DNA from: Gammaproteobacteria bacterium
GTDB lineage: Bacteria; Pseudomonadota; Gammaproteobacteria; Pseudomonadales; Halieaceae
NCBI GenBank assembly: GCA_024644535.1
Contig: JAHEKX010000028.1
Location: forward strand, 1 to 64,000
Direction of reading: 5' to 3'
Length of the DNA: 64,000 bases
Both the position numbers and the translations under genes were made by a program. Below, piece by piece: positions 10,165 through 18,933 of this stretch. The notes beneath the pieces are model-generated. The model was given only the letters and a program-made list of their open reading frames with translations, did not search any database and was not told the DNA's origin. Position 1 is the stretch's first letter. Each line of letters begins with the position of its first letter.

Positions 10165-11907
10165 ATGAAGCTAAGACTCGGTGCACTTTATTTTGCAATA
10201 GCGCTGGCAGGCTGCGGTGAGCAGTCCGATTTTGTTGGCGGTACAGAGGCGCAGCTGTCGGGCAGTGAGGCTTTGATTGCCCATACCAAAGTTTTCGACC
10301 AGCGTGTCGAGAATCCAGCCCCTGGCGTTTACGTCGCCATTGGTTATGCGCTAGCCAACAGTATTTGGATTGAAGGTGAGCATGGCGCCATAGTGGTTGA
10401 TACCACCGAATCTCGGGGCGCCGCAGAGGTCGTGTTACGACAGTTTAGGCAGTATTCCGATCAGCCTGTAAAAGCCATTATTTACACCCACAATCACGCT
10501 GACCATATTATGGGCGCGTCGGTATTCGCGGCTGGAAATGAGGTGCTGATACTGTCTCATCGGACCTTGCCCAAGCACGTGGCGCGCGTTACTAATGTTT
10601 TGCTGCCTACCATCGAAACAAACGCTATGCGCATGTTCGGTGAGCGGCTTGCCGAAGGTGGTGAAGATATTATTAACGACGGTATTGGCCCCGAATTAAA
10701 ACAAATCGCGGCGCAAGATGGCTTGGGTGCGCGCGGTTACCTTCCTCCGAACCAGACCTTTGATGACCGCCTCGATTTAGAGATCGAGGGGGTTAAGCTG
10801 AGTTTAATTCACGCTCCCGGTGAAACCGATGATCAAATTGTGGTGTGGCTGCCTGAGCTAGGTGTCCTGTTGCCCGGCGATAATGTCTACAAGGCGTTTC
10901 CGAATCTTTACACCATTCGAGGAACCCCATACCGTGATGTTCGTAAGTGGTCTGAAAGTGTTAGGGTTATGGCAGCGCTTAACCCTGAGGTCATGGTGCC
11001 AAGCCATACCGAGCCTGTGATCGGGCGAGACAACATACATGCGTTGCTTACCGATTATGCCGATGCAATTCAATTTGTGCACGACCAAACCATTCGTTTG
11101 ATTAATGAAGGTTTGCGTCCTGATGATATCGTCCAAGCCATCCGTCTGCCACAAAACTTGGCTGAACACCCCTGGTTGCAGCCATTTTATGGCACCTTAG
11201 AGTGGGCGGTACGCTCAGTGTACACGGGTTATATGGGGTGGTTTGATGGCGACAGCGTTGATTTGTTTCCAACCCCAAAGCAAACCAAAGCGACTCGTTT
11301 GATAAATCTAATGGGAGGCGTAGAGGCAGTTTTGACCGAAGCTAGTGCGCACTTAGATAACGACCCTCAGTGGGCGGCCGAGTTAGCCGACTACGTGTTC
11401 TCTGCAGATTCGGGCAATACGCGGGCTCGAGAGCTAAAAGCCACAGCTTTGCGGTCCATGGCCAAAGTGGCTGTAAACCCAAACGCCAGAAACTGGTATT
11501 TGTCAGAGGCCCTAGAGCTTGAGCAGAAAGTCGTGTTCGAGCCGCGTCCAACGGATACCGAACGTTTGACTTACGCGCAAACCTTCCCAATCGAGAATAT
11601 TTTAGAGCTTATGACAGTGTCATTGAACTCCTCAAAAAGCTTGGGTGTAAACACCAGTGTCGAGTTCGTTTTTCCCGATCAAAGTAAACGGTTCTTACTG
11701 ACCGTGCGTAATCAAATATTAATAATTGATCGTTTGGATGAGCCCAGAGCAGATGCGGTTCGAGTGACGGTAAATGCCCACGATTGGGTAGCATTAGTAA
11801 GTCAAAACGATTCTTTGCCCGCCGCCCTGGCAAGCGGGCGGCTGGCTACTGATGGCGTGCGCGATCTGCCAGCTTTACTTAAGTTCTTAGCAATGTTTAC
11901 AGATTAA
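10165..11907 (+). CDS. Lipoprotein alkyl sulfatase of the SdsA1/BDS1 family
   Basis: A 580-residue metallo-beta-lactamase-fold hydrolase. The first 17 residues form a lipoprotein signal with lipobox LAGC (Cys17). The metal site motif HNHADH is at about 109-114 (His109, His111, Asp113, His114). Further family marks are HAPGETDDQIVVWLPE, LLPGDNVYKAFPNLY, RDVRKWSESV and VPSHTEPV. An alpha-helical dimerisation domain and a C-terminal SCP2-like domain complete the usual three-part layout. Relatives cleave primary or secondary alkyl sulfates such as SDS to alcohols, which would feed the fatty-acyl-CoA genes downstream. It is shorter than typical SdsA1 (about 650 residues). The substrate is not determined by the sequence. 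Confidence 0.88.
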   Translation: MKLRLGALYFAIALAGCGEQSDFVGGTEAQLSGSEALIAHTKVFDQRVENPAPGVYVAIGYALANSIWIEGEHGAIVVDTTESRGAAEVVLRQFRQYSDQPVKAIIYTHNHADHIMGASVFAAGNEVLILSHRTLPKHVARVTNVLLPTIETNAMRMFGERLAEGGEDIINDGIGPELKQIAAQDGLGARGYLPPNQTFDDRLDLEIEGVKLSLIHAPGETDDQIVVWLPELGVLLPGDNVYKAFPNLYTIRGTPYRDVRKWSESVRVMAALNPEVMVPSHTEPVIGRDNIHALLTDYADAIQFVHDQTIRLINEGLRPDDIVQAIRLPQNLAEHPWLQPFYGTLEWAVRSVYTGYMGWFDGDSVDLFPTPKQTKATRLINLMGGVEAVLTEASAHLDNDPQWAAELADYVFSADSGNTRARELKATALRSMAKVAVNPNARNWYLSEALELEQKVVFEPRPTDTERLTYAQTFPIENILELMTVSLNSSKSLGVNTSVEFVFPDQSKRFLLTVRNQILIIDRLDEPRADAVRVTVNAHDWVALVSQNDSLPAALASGRLATDGVRDLPALLKFLAMFTD

Positions 11908-11927
11908 CAATGAAGAGGTGATACAAA

Positions 11928-13106
11928 GTGGATACACGATTTTCAGATGAAGACCTCGCCTTCCGTGACGAAGTGCGAGCATTTTTCAAAGAAGAATACA
12001 CGCAAGAACTGCAAGATCGAATGAAGGATAAAACGACCTTCAAAGCGGCGGTTGTTGAATGGCAGAAGAAGCTCCACGCGAAAGGCTGGATTGCCCCTGG
12101 TTGGCCGGTTCAATATGGTGGTACTGGTTGGACGCCTACACAAAAATACATTTACGATTCAGAGCGTGCCTCTGCGGGTGTTCGTGATAACGTTCCCTTT
12201 GGACTGACCATGGTGGGTCCAGTGATCTATAACTTCGCTACTGAAGAGCAAAAAGCGCAATTTTTGCCTCGAATTTTAGGTAGTGATGACTGGTGGTGTC
12301 AGGGTTACTCGGAGCCAGGTTCAGGCTCAGATTTGGCGTCATTAAAGACCAAAGCAGAGCGTGATGGCGATGACTATATTGTGAATGGTGCGAAGATTTG
12401 GACTACTTACGCGCAATACGCTGATTGGATTTTTTGCTTGGTACGCACCAGCAATGAAGGTAAAAAACAAGAGGGTATTAGCTTCTTGTTGATCGATATG
12501 AAAACGCCAGGCATTAAAGTGAATCCCATCGTTTCTATCGACAATCACCACAGCCTAAACGAAGTCGAATTCAATAATGTGCGCGTTCCAGTCGCGAACC
12601 GAATAGGTGAAGAGAACCGCGGTTGGCACATCGCAAAATCACTGCTTGAGCACGAACGTACGGGTATTGCCGGTGTGGCTGACTGCAAGCGTGCTGTCAC
12701 TGAAATTAAGAGATTGGCCTCGTCCGAAATTAATGGCGGCAAAGCTTTGATTGACAACCCAAATTTCCAAAGTCGGTTAGCCGACATCGACATTGAACTG
12801 ATGGCCCTGGAATACACAGAATTGCGTGTGTTGGCGAGTTTGTCTGGTGGTGGTGCACCGGGCCCTGAGTCGTCGATGCTGAAAATTAAAGGTACCGAGA
12901 TGCAACAGGCGACACAGACTTTAATGATGGATCTAGCGGCACATTACCAAGGTGTATTGCCAGCTGATCTAAGCCCAGAAGTTCTTGGACATTCCTTTGG
13001 TTCGCAAGCTCGTCAGTCGTTTATGTACGGTCGCGCCTCCACCATCTACGGTGGTTCGAACGAAGTGCAGAAAAACATCATCGCGAAAGCCGTACTTGGC
13101 CTGTAA
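11928..13106 (+). CDS. Acyl-CoA dehydrogenase, large subunit type (PimC/FadE28-like)
   Basis: A 392-residue flavoprotein with a GTG start behind GAAGAGGTG. The N-terminal helical domain is followed by the beta domain with the FAD signature CQGYSEPGSGSDLASL and KIWTTYAQYADW, and the C-terminal helical domain ending in RASTIYGGSNEVQKNIIAKAVLGL. It begins an operon with a second, different acyl-CoA dehydrogenase 15 bases downstream. Such pairs (PimC-PimD, FadE28-FadE29, ChsE) form alpha2beta2 enzymes acting on dicarboxyl-, branched or steroid side-chain CoA esters. I infer a heteromeric enzyme; the substrate is unknown. Confidence 0.9.
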   Translation: MDTRFSDEDLAFRDEVRAFFKEEYTQELQDRMKDKTTFKAAVVEWQKKLHAKGWIAPGWPVQYGGTGWTPTQKYIYDSERASAGVRDNVPFGLTMVGPVIYNFATEEQKAQFLPRILGSDDWWCQGYSEPGSGSDLASLKTKAERDGDDYIVNGAKIWTTYAQYADWIFCLVRTSNEGKKQEGISFLLIDMKTPGIKVNPIVSIDNHHSLNEVEFNNVRVPVANRIGEENRGWHIAKSLLEHERTGIAGVADCKRAVTEIKRLASSEINGGKALIDNPNFQSRLADIDIELMALEYTELRVLASLSGGGAPGPESSMLKIKGTEMQQATQTLMMDLAAHYQGVLPADLSPEVLGHSFGSQARQSFMYGRASTIYGGSNEVQKNIIAKAVLGL

Positions 13107-13121
13107 GGAAGGAGACAACAC

Positions 13122-14261
13122 ATGAATTTTGATTTTAGTGAAGAGCAAAGCATGCTGCGCGACAGCGTGGCCAAGTACGTGCAAGATGACTATGATTGGG
13201 AAACGCGCAAAGCGGTTGCGGCTAGCGAAGGCGGCATGAGCGCAAAGAACTGGCAAACATTCGCCGAACTTGGCTGGTTATCGGTACCTTTCGACGAGCA
13301 GTATGGTGGTTTTGGTGGCGGCCCGATTGACGTCATGGTCATGATGGAAGAATTCGGTAAAGGCTTGGTGCTAGAGCCTTATTTGGCAACGGTTGTGTTG
13401 TTTGGCGGACTCTTGCAAAAAGGCACTAACGATGCCTTAAAAGAAGCCCTGATTCCCAGCATTATCGATGGGTCTTGCCTTGGTGCGTTCGCTTATCTAG
13501 AGCGCCAAAGCCGGCACGAACTTAGTGATGTGCTAACAACGGTTACCGCTGAAGGTGATGATCGCGTTATCAATGGTGAAAAGGTTGTTGTGACTAATGC
13601 CACCAACGCCAGTCAATTTATCGTATCTGCACGCGCTAGTGGCGACCAATCCGACAAAGAAGGTTTGTCTTTGTTTGTAGTGCCCGCCGATTCCGACGGC
13701 ATTGAGTTAGTCTCGTATCGTTTAATGGATGGCCAAGTGGTTGCCAATGTGAGCTTCAATAACGTGCGCGTTTCGGCCAGCAACGCCGTATGTGCTGAGG
13801 GCGACGCCTGGAATCTGATTAATAACGTAACTCAAGATGCGATCTTGGCAGTTAGCGCTGAGGCCTTGGGTATTATGGGCCAGCTGAACTCGAAGACCGT
13901 TGAGTACACCAAAACTCGCGAGCAGTTTGGTGTCAAAATTTCGATTTTCCAAGCGCTGCAGCATCGTATGGTTGAGACCTTTATGGCGTACGAACAAACT
14001 AAGTCTTTGCTTTATCGCGCGGTGTGCGATTTTGAGGCCGATAAGCCTGAGAAACGTGAGTCGCTGTTGGCTTTAAAGATCATGATCGATAAAGCCGGTA
14101 AGCTGATCTACAGCGAAGCAATTCAACTGCACGGAGGTATGGGTATTACCGACGAGCTTGATATTGGTCACTACGCCAAGCGTTTGATGATGATTGGTAC
14201 AACCTTTGGCGATGCGATGCATCATTTGACCGAGTTTACTGAAGCCCGTTACGCCAACTAG
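13122..14261 (+). CDS. Acyl-CoA dehydrogenase, small subunit type (PimD-like)
   Basis: A 379-residue acyl-CoA dehydrogenase paralogue that complements the upstream one. It has the N-terminal MNFDFSEEQSMLRDSVAKYV, the LGWLSVPFDEQYGGFGG segment, YTKTREQFGVKISIFQALQHRM, and the C-terminal IQLHGGMGITDELDIGHYAKRL. The FAD/substrate segment around residues 125-165 is more divergent than in the large subunit, as usual in heteromeric acyl-CoA dehydrogenases. The 15-base spacing contains a strong ribosome binding site (AAGGAGACA). The partner is almost certainly the preceding gene product. Confidence 0.9.
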   Translation: MNFDFSEEQSMLRDSVAKYVQDDYDWETRKAVAASEGGMSAKNWQTFAELGWLSVPFDEQYGGFGGGPIDVMVMMEEFGKGLVLEPYLATVVLFGGLLQKGTNDALKEALIPSIIDGSCLGAFAYLERQSRHELSDVLTTVTAEGDDRVINGEKVVVTNATNASQFIVSARASGDQSDKEGLSLFVVPADSDGIELVSYRLMDGQVVANVSFNNVRVSASNAVCAEGDAWNLINNVTQDAILAVSAEALGIMGQLNSKTVEYTKTREQFGVKISIFQALQHRMVETFMAYEQTKSLLYRAVCDFEADKPEKRESLLALKIMIDKAGKLIYSEAIQLHGGMGITDELDIGHYAKRLMMIGTTFGDAMHHLTEFTEARYAN

Positions 14262-14272
14262 GAGATCAGCAC

Positions 14273-15064
14273 ATGGATATTAAAGGCAGCGTTGTTGTCG
14301 TCACAGGTGGTGGCAGTGGGATCGGTAAAGCTCTGTGCGAGCGTTTTCATGCAGAGGGCGCTGAAGCCATCGTTGTGGCAGACTTGAATCGAGAGGCAGC
14401 ACAAGCTGTTGCAGATTCGCTGTCTGGCGTCGCCTTTGGTGTTGATGTGCGCAATGAGTCCCAAATTGTGAAAATGGTAAATGATGTGATAGAGCAATTT
14501 GGGCGCATAGACCTGTTTTGCTCTAACGCAGGCATTATCGCTGGTGATGGCCCACAGTGGTGGGCCACCTCGGCATCTAACAGTGTGTGGCAGGCGATGT
14601 GGGATATTCATGTGATGTCTCATATCTATGCTGCGCGTGCGTGTTTGCCTAGCATGATCGAACGCGGGCAGGGCTACTTTTTAAATACCGCCTCAGCCGC
14701 TGGGCTGTTGAGCCAAATTGGTGATGCAGCGTATTCAACAACCAAACACGCCGCTGTTGGTTTTGCTGAGTCGCTGGCTATCACTCATGGCGACGACGGC
14801 ATTAAAGTCAGCGTTTTGTGTCCTCAGGCGGTCGATACCCCGATGATTCAAAGTGTCGAAGCGGGGGGCGTGGCCGGTGTTGATGGCGTTGCAACGCCGC
14901 AGCACGTGGCAGATTGCGTGGTTCAAGGTATCAAAGAAGAGCGGTTCTTAATCCTGCCACACCCTCAGGTGGATCAATATCGCGGCGCTAAAGCAGCAAA
15001 TTATGACAGGTGGATAGGAGGTATGCGAAAATTGCGGCGTGCTTACCCTAAACCTGAGTTGTAA
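14273..15064 (+). CDS. Short-chain dehydrogenase/reductase
   Basis: A 263-residue classical SDR. The cofactor motif TGGGSGIGKAL lies at about residues 11-21. An acidic residue after strand 2 (VVADLN) suggests NAD(H). NAG appears as SNAGII, the catalytic Ser is in NTASAAG, and the catalytic Tyr-Lys are in YSTTK. An insertion (GDGPQWWATSASNS) lies after strand 4. It is the third gene of the acyl-CoA operon, 11 bases after the second dehydrogenase, and probably oxidises a hydroxyacyl or alcohol intermediate. Its stop overlaps the aceK start (TAATG). Confidence 0.9.
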   Translation: MDIKGSVVVVTGGGSGIGKALCERFHAEGAEAIVVADLNREAAQAVADSLSGVAFGVDVRNESQIVKMVNDVIEQFGRIDLFCSNAGIIAGDGPQWWATSASNSVWQAMWDIHVMSHIYAARACLPSMIERGQGYFLNTASAAGLLSQIGDAAYSTTKHAAVGFAESLAITHGDDGIKVSVLCPQAVDTPMIQSVEAGGVAGVDGVATPQHVADCVVQGIKEERFLILPHPQVDQYRGAKAANYDRWIGGMRKLRRAYPKPEL

Positions 15065-16818
15065 TGCAGACCAATATCACGCCGGATACTGAAGTCCAAG
15101 AACGATTTGCCCGAGCCATTTTTAATGGCCTCGAGGCGTATTTCGCTGAGTTTCAAAATATTACCTTAGCGGCCCGCTCGCGATTCGAGCGAGCTGATTG
15201 GTTGGGGATGCACAAAGCCTCGACTGAGCGCATTGATCTTTACAAGAAAAAAGTGGGCGAGGTCATTCGCTACGTCGACGTTATTGCCGGTATTAATAAG
15301 AATGAATACCCGTTTTGGCGTGCGGTTAAGCATTATTATTCAGGCTTGATCGAAGGCCACAGCAATTTTGAAATTGCCGAAACCTTTTTCAATTCTGTTT
15401 ATTGCTCGGTATTTGAGCACCGCTTGATCAAAGACGATCATGCTTTCGTATTCTCCACACAAGGCGATATGCCAAAGTCTGATATGACTCGAGTGTACCG
15501 TGCGTATGCCTGGGAAGAAGATGCCTCCGTAACATTTGGGGCTCTGCTCAAAGACTATGAGTTTGCCATTCCCTACGAAGATTTAGAGCGTGACTTAGCC
15601 TCTATTGCTCAATTGTTACACTCTTTTCTGGCACCAAAATTTTGCTTAGTGCCGGGTCAAACAGAAGTACAGGTTCTTGAGCATCACTTCTTCCGAAATA
15701 AATGCGCCTACATTGTCGGGCGCATTGTTACCGGCGATGACAGCATGCCCTTCGTGATTCCCTTGTTGCATTCCGAGAATCACGAAGTCTATGTCGACAC
15801 CGTGCTGTTTGGCTCGGACCGAGTCAGTGTCATTTTTAGTTTTACCCGTTCGTACTTCATGGTCGATGCCAGCGTGCCGTCTAAGTATGTGCGCTTTTTG
15901 CAGCATCTGATGCCCGCTAAGCCCATATCAGAGATCTACAGCGCTATGGGCTACAACAAACACGGCAAGACCTATTATTACCGTTGTGCGACTCGGCATA
16001 TGCAAACCACGAGTGATAAGTTCATTATCGCGCCGGGTATTAAAGGGATGGTGATGAGTGTGTTCACGCTGCCGTCCTACGACTTCGTATTCAAAATCAT
16101 CAAAGATCGCTTTACGCCTCCAAAAGAGATGACACGAGAGCAGGTAAAGGCGAAGTACCGTTTTGTAAAACGCGCGGATCGCGCAGGTCGGATGGCAGAT
16201 ACACAAGAATTTAATCAGTTGGTGTTAGACCGTAGCCGCTTCTCAGATGAGCTCATGAAAGAGTTGTATGAGGTCGCCCCTTCAATTATTCACGAAAAGG
16301 GCTCGGCACTAATTATTGACCATGTTTATGTCGAGCGCCGCATGACCCCACTGAACTTGTATTTACAAAATGCCACTGACGAGCAAGTACATGATGTGAT
16401 GGATGAATATGGTAACGCCATTAAGCAGCTTGCGGCGGCGAATATTTTTCCGGGTGATATGCTGTTGAAAAACTTCGGCGTGACACGTCATGGCCGGGTT
16501 GTGTTTTACGATTACGACGAAATTGTGCCCCTGGTCGATTGCAACTTTCGCAAGATTCCGGCACCGCGCACCGAAGCGGAAGAAATGGCCAGCAAACCCT
16601 GGTATACCGTGGGCCCGAACGATATTTTCCCTGAGGAATTCAGGCTGTTTTTCTCGGGCAATCAGCGTGCTCGCAAAGTCTTTGACAAGATGCACAGTGA
16701 TTTGTACGAAGCAAAATTTTGGCAGAATTTGCAAGACAAAATTAACTCTGGACACGTCGAGGACTTTTTCCCTTATCGGCGTAAATACCGTTTTGATCCA
16801 CTGAAAAAGACAGGATAA
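15064..16818 (+). CDS. aceK: Isocitrate dehydrogenase kinase/phosphatase
   Basis: A 584-residue bifunctional enzyme that inactivates isocitrate dehydrogenase by phosphorylation and reactivates it, switching carbon from the TCA cycle to the glyoxylate bypass. The N-terminal regulatory domain starts with VQERFARAIFNGLEAYFAEF. The kinase-like domain has the ATP loop PGIKGMVMSVFTLPSYDFVFK, IKDRFTPPKEM, and the metal-binding VFYDYDEI. Length is normal. In enterobacteria aceK follows aceBA. Here it is fused by a 1-base overlap to an acyl-CoA dehydrogenase/SDR operon, and two histidine phosphatases follow. This links control of the bypass to acetyl-CoA-producing beta-oxidation (inference). Confidence 0.97.
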   Translation: MQTNITPDTEVQERFARAIFNGLEAYFAEFQNITLAARSRFERADWLGMHKASTERIDLYKKKVGEVIRYVDVIAGINKNEYPFWRAVKHYYSGLIEGHSNFEIAETFFNSVYCSVFEHRLIKDDHAFVFSTQGDMPKSDMTRVYRAYAWEEDASVTFGALLKDYEFAIPYEDLERDLASIAQLLHSFLAPKFCLVPGQTEVQVLEHHFFRNKCAYIVGRIVTGDDSMPFVIPLLHSENHEVYVDTVLFGSDRVSVIFSFTRSYFMVDASVPSKYVRFLQHLMPAKPISEIYSAMGYNKHGKTYYYRCATRHMQTTSDKFIIAPGIKGMVMSVFTLPSYDFVFKIIKDRFTPPKEMTREQVKAKYRFVKRADRAGRMADTQEFNQLVLDRSRFSDELMKELYEVAPSIIHEKGSALIIDHVYVERRMTPLNLYLQNATDEQVHDVMDEYGNAIKQLAAANIFPGDMLLKNFGVTRHGRVVFYDYDEIVPLVDCNFRKIPAPRTEAEEMASKPWYTVGPNDIFPEEFRLFFSGNQRARKVFDKMHSDLYEAKFWQNLQDKINSGHVEDFFPYRRKYRFDPLKKTG

Positions 16819-16823
16819 AAACT

Positions 16824-17531
16824 ATGGCCACTATCATGATGGTTCGCCACGGCCAGGCGTCGTTTGGTACTGATAATTACGATCAGCTCTCGACGCTAGG
16901 GCAGCGCCAAGCTGACTTAATGGGCGAGTATTTTCGTGATACCGGAGTGGTGTTTGACGCCGCCTACTCGGGTCAGTTGTCGCGCCAACGCGAGACCTGT
17001 CAGCGTGTCTTAGCCAGCCAGCCCTCGGCGGTTGAACATCATATAGATCCTCGTTTTGACGAGGTGCGTAACGATGAGCAAGTGAATATTTTGTTCCCGT
17101 TATTGGCGCAGGCCGAGCCACGCCTGGCTAAGCTGATGGAAAGCGCAATGCAAGATTCAAAGCATTATCAGAAGATTATTGAGGCCGTGTTCACCGATTG
17201 GGTGACGCGTGAAGAGCCTCATCCCGACATTCAAAGTTGGCAAGAGTATTCGGGGGGTGTGATGTCTGGATTGAGCGATGTGATGCGTAACGAGGGGGCA
17301 GGTAAGACAGTGGGTATTTTTACGTCGGGTGGCACGGTTGCGACCGCTACTGCGCTTGTCTTAGGTGTAGGCGCAGACTTGGTGTATCGTTTCTACGAAC
17401 CTGTCATTAACTGTTCTGTCACGCAGTTCTTTTATTCGGGCGATAAAATATCGTTGAGTCATTTTAACGACCATTCTATCTTGCATAAGCTTAGCGCTAC
17501 CTTGGGCGAGCGGTTGGTGACGTATCGATGA
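16824..17531 (+). CDS. Histidine phosphatase family protein (PGAM-like)
   Basis: A 235-residue member of the histidine phosphatase superfamily. The phospho-acceptor motif is VRHGQASFG near residues 7-15. The second conserved His sits in the later GIFTSGGTVAT region as a variant: the usual SHG-type residue is replaced, so full phosphatase activity is not assured. The substrate cannot be told. It lies 5 bases after aceK and overlaps the next histidine phosphatase gene by 4 bases (ATGA), as part of the same operon. Confidence 0.82.
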   Translation: MATIMMVRHGQASFGTDNYDQLSTLGQRQADLMGEYFRDTGVVFDAAYSGQLSRQRETCQRVLASQPSAVEHHIDPRFDEVRNDEQVNILFPLLAQAEPRLAKLMESAMQDSKHYQKIIEAVFTDWVTREEPHPDIQSWQEYSGGVMSGLSDVMRNEGAGKTVGIFTSGGTVATATALVLGVGADLVYRFYEPVINCSVTQFFYSGDKISLSHFNDHSILHKLSATLGERLVTYR

Positions 17532-18082
17532 TAGAGTTTGTATTAGTTCGACATGGCGAAGCCGCCCAAAGCTGGGGCGAGCACAGCGACCCTGGTCTTA
17601 GCGAGTTGGGCAAGCAGCAAGCCGAATATGCCGCGTACACATTAAACGGCATTGCCCCCAGTGGACTTGTGTTGATATCAAGCCCAAAGCTTCGAGCTCA
17701 GGAAACGGCGGCGCCCTTAGCTGACTTTCGCGGTGCTCCGGTGATGATTGATGCCAGTTTTCAAGAGGTACCAAGCGTCACCGATTTGGCCAATCGACAA
17801 GAGTGGTTGAAGGGTTTGATGCGCCGTCGCTGGACTGAAGTGAATGAGCCCGTGGTCAAAGCTTGGCGTGAGAATATCATCCAGGGTGTACATCGCCTGG
17901 GTCATCATTCAGTGATATTCACACACTTCATGGTATTAAACGTCATTATCGGCCACATACGGCAAGATGACCGAGTGCTGCAATTTTGGCCTGGCAACTG
18001 TTCAATAACACGTTGTCGGTTAAATAACGGAATGCTGGAGTTGGTAGAGTTGGGTGCCGAACTCGACACCCACGTGAACTAG
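17528..18082 (+). CDS. Histidine phosphatase family protein
   Basis: A 184-residue histidine phosphatase with VRHGEAAQSWG at residues 7-17, LSELGKQQAEYAA, the SSPKLRAQETA segment with conserved Arg, and the second catalytic His in VIFTHFMVLN. All four catalytic positions of the family appear present, unlike its upstream neighbour. It is a small enzyme of the SixA/CobC size class; the substrate is unknown. It is the last gene of the six-gene operon. Its stop shares CTAG with the stop of the convergent tesB. Confidence 0.85.
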   Translation: MIEFVLVRHGEAAQSWGEHSDPGLSELGKQQAEYAAYTLNGIAPSGLVLISSPKLRAQETAAPLADFRGAPVMIDASFQEVPSVTDLANRQEWLKGLMRRRWTEVNEPVVKAWRENIIQGVHRLGHHSVIFTHFMVLNVIIGHIRQDDRVLQFWPGNCSITRCRLNNGMLELVELGAELDTHVN

Positions 18083-18933
18083 CTTTTCTTGGGGCGCACT
18101 CTAGCTAGGCTTTCTTGCACTGATGAAGCGATTAGAACGCCGTCGCGGTTATAAAAGCTGCCGCGGCTGAAGCCTCGATTCCCGAAAGCACTTGGACTAT
18201 CTTGATCAGCTAGCACAAAGTCATCCACTCTAAAGGGTCGATGGAACCATAGGCCGTGATCTAGACTCGCTGCTTGCACATCATCCTGCGCGAGACTGAC
18301 AGGATGTGGGTACATGGCGGTGCCCAGTAAACCGTAGTCGGAGATGTAAGCTAATAATACTTGGTGCAAACGGTGGTCATCGGGCAATTCTCTTTGCACT
18401 CGGAACCAAAATTGCTGGTGCGGATCCATTGGTTGGGGATTAATGTAGTCCCGTCGATGCACATTGCGTCGCTCTACGGGAAAGTGGTTTGGTGGGCGTA
18501 ACACGTTTGATAAACGCTCTGCGTGATTTGCCCAGTATTCCTCTTCTGTTTCTACGGTCTCGGGGTCGGGAGCAGGTGGCATAGGCATTTGATGCTCGAA
18601 GCCTTCTTCCATTTTATGAAATGACGCCGACATATTGAAAATAGGGATGCCGTCTTGCTTGGCAACAATGCGTCGGGTGGTAAAGCTGCCCCCGTCTCGA
18701 ATAGGGTCCACTTCAAACAAAATCTGTTTTTTAGGGTTGCCCGGACGCAAAAAGTAAGCGTGTAACGAGTGTGCGGGACGGTCTTCGTCGACGGTGCGGC
18801 TGGCCGCATTTAGGCATTGAGCTAGCACTTGCCCGCCAAAGATACGTGAGGGTTTTGGGGGGCTTTGACCAACAAATACATACTTGTCGATTTGTTCCAC
18901 GTTCAGATAATCAATAAGTTTATCGATGTCCAT
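18079..18933 (-). CDS. tesB: Acyl-CoA thioesterase II
   Basis: A 284-residue double-hotdog thioesterase that hydrolyses medium- and long-chain acyl-CoA. Conserved marks are the N-terminal VEQIDKYVFVGQSP, RIFGGQVLAQCL, HSLHAYFLRPG, the second-hotdog ASLDHGLWFHRPF, and the C-terminal SRGSFYNRDGVLIASSVQESLAR. Its ATG overlaps the stop of the tandem TetR gene upstream by one base, so the thioesterase is co-expressed with that regulator. Confidence 0.95.
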   Translation of the reverse strand: MDIDKLIDYLNVEQIDKYVFVGQSPPKPSRIFGGQVLAQCLNAASRTVDEDRPAHSLHAYFLRPGNPKKQILFEVDPIRDGGSFTTRRIVAKQDGIPIFNMSASFHKMEEGFEHQMPMPPAPDPETVETEEEYWANHAERLSNVLRPPNHFPVERRNVHRRDYINPQPMDPHQQFWFRVQRELPDDHRLHQVLLAYISDYGLLGTAMYPHPVSLAQDDVQAASLDHGLWFHRPFRVDDFVLADQDSPSAFGNRGFSRGSFYNRDGVLIASSVQESLARVRPKKS

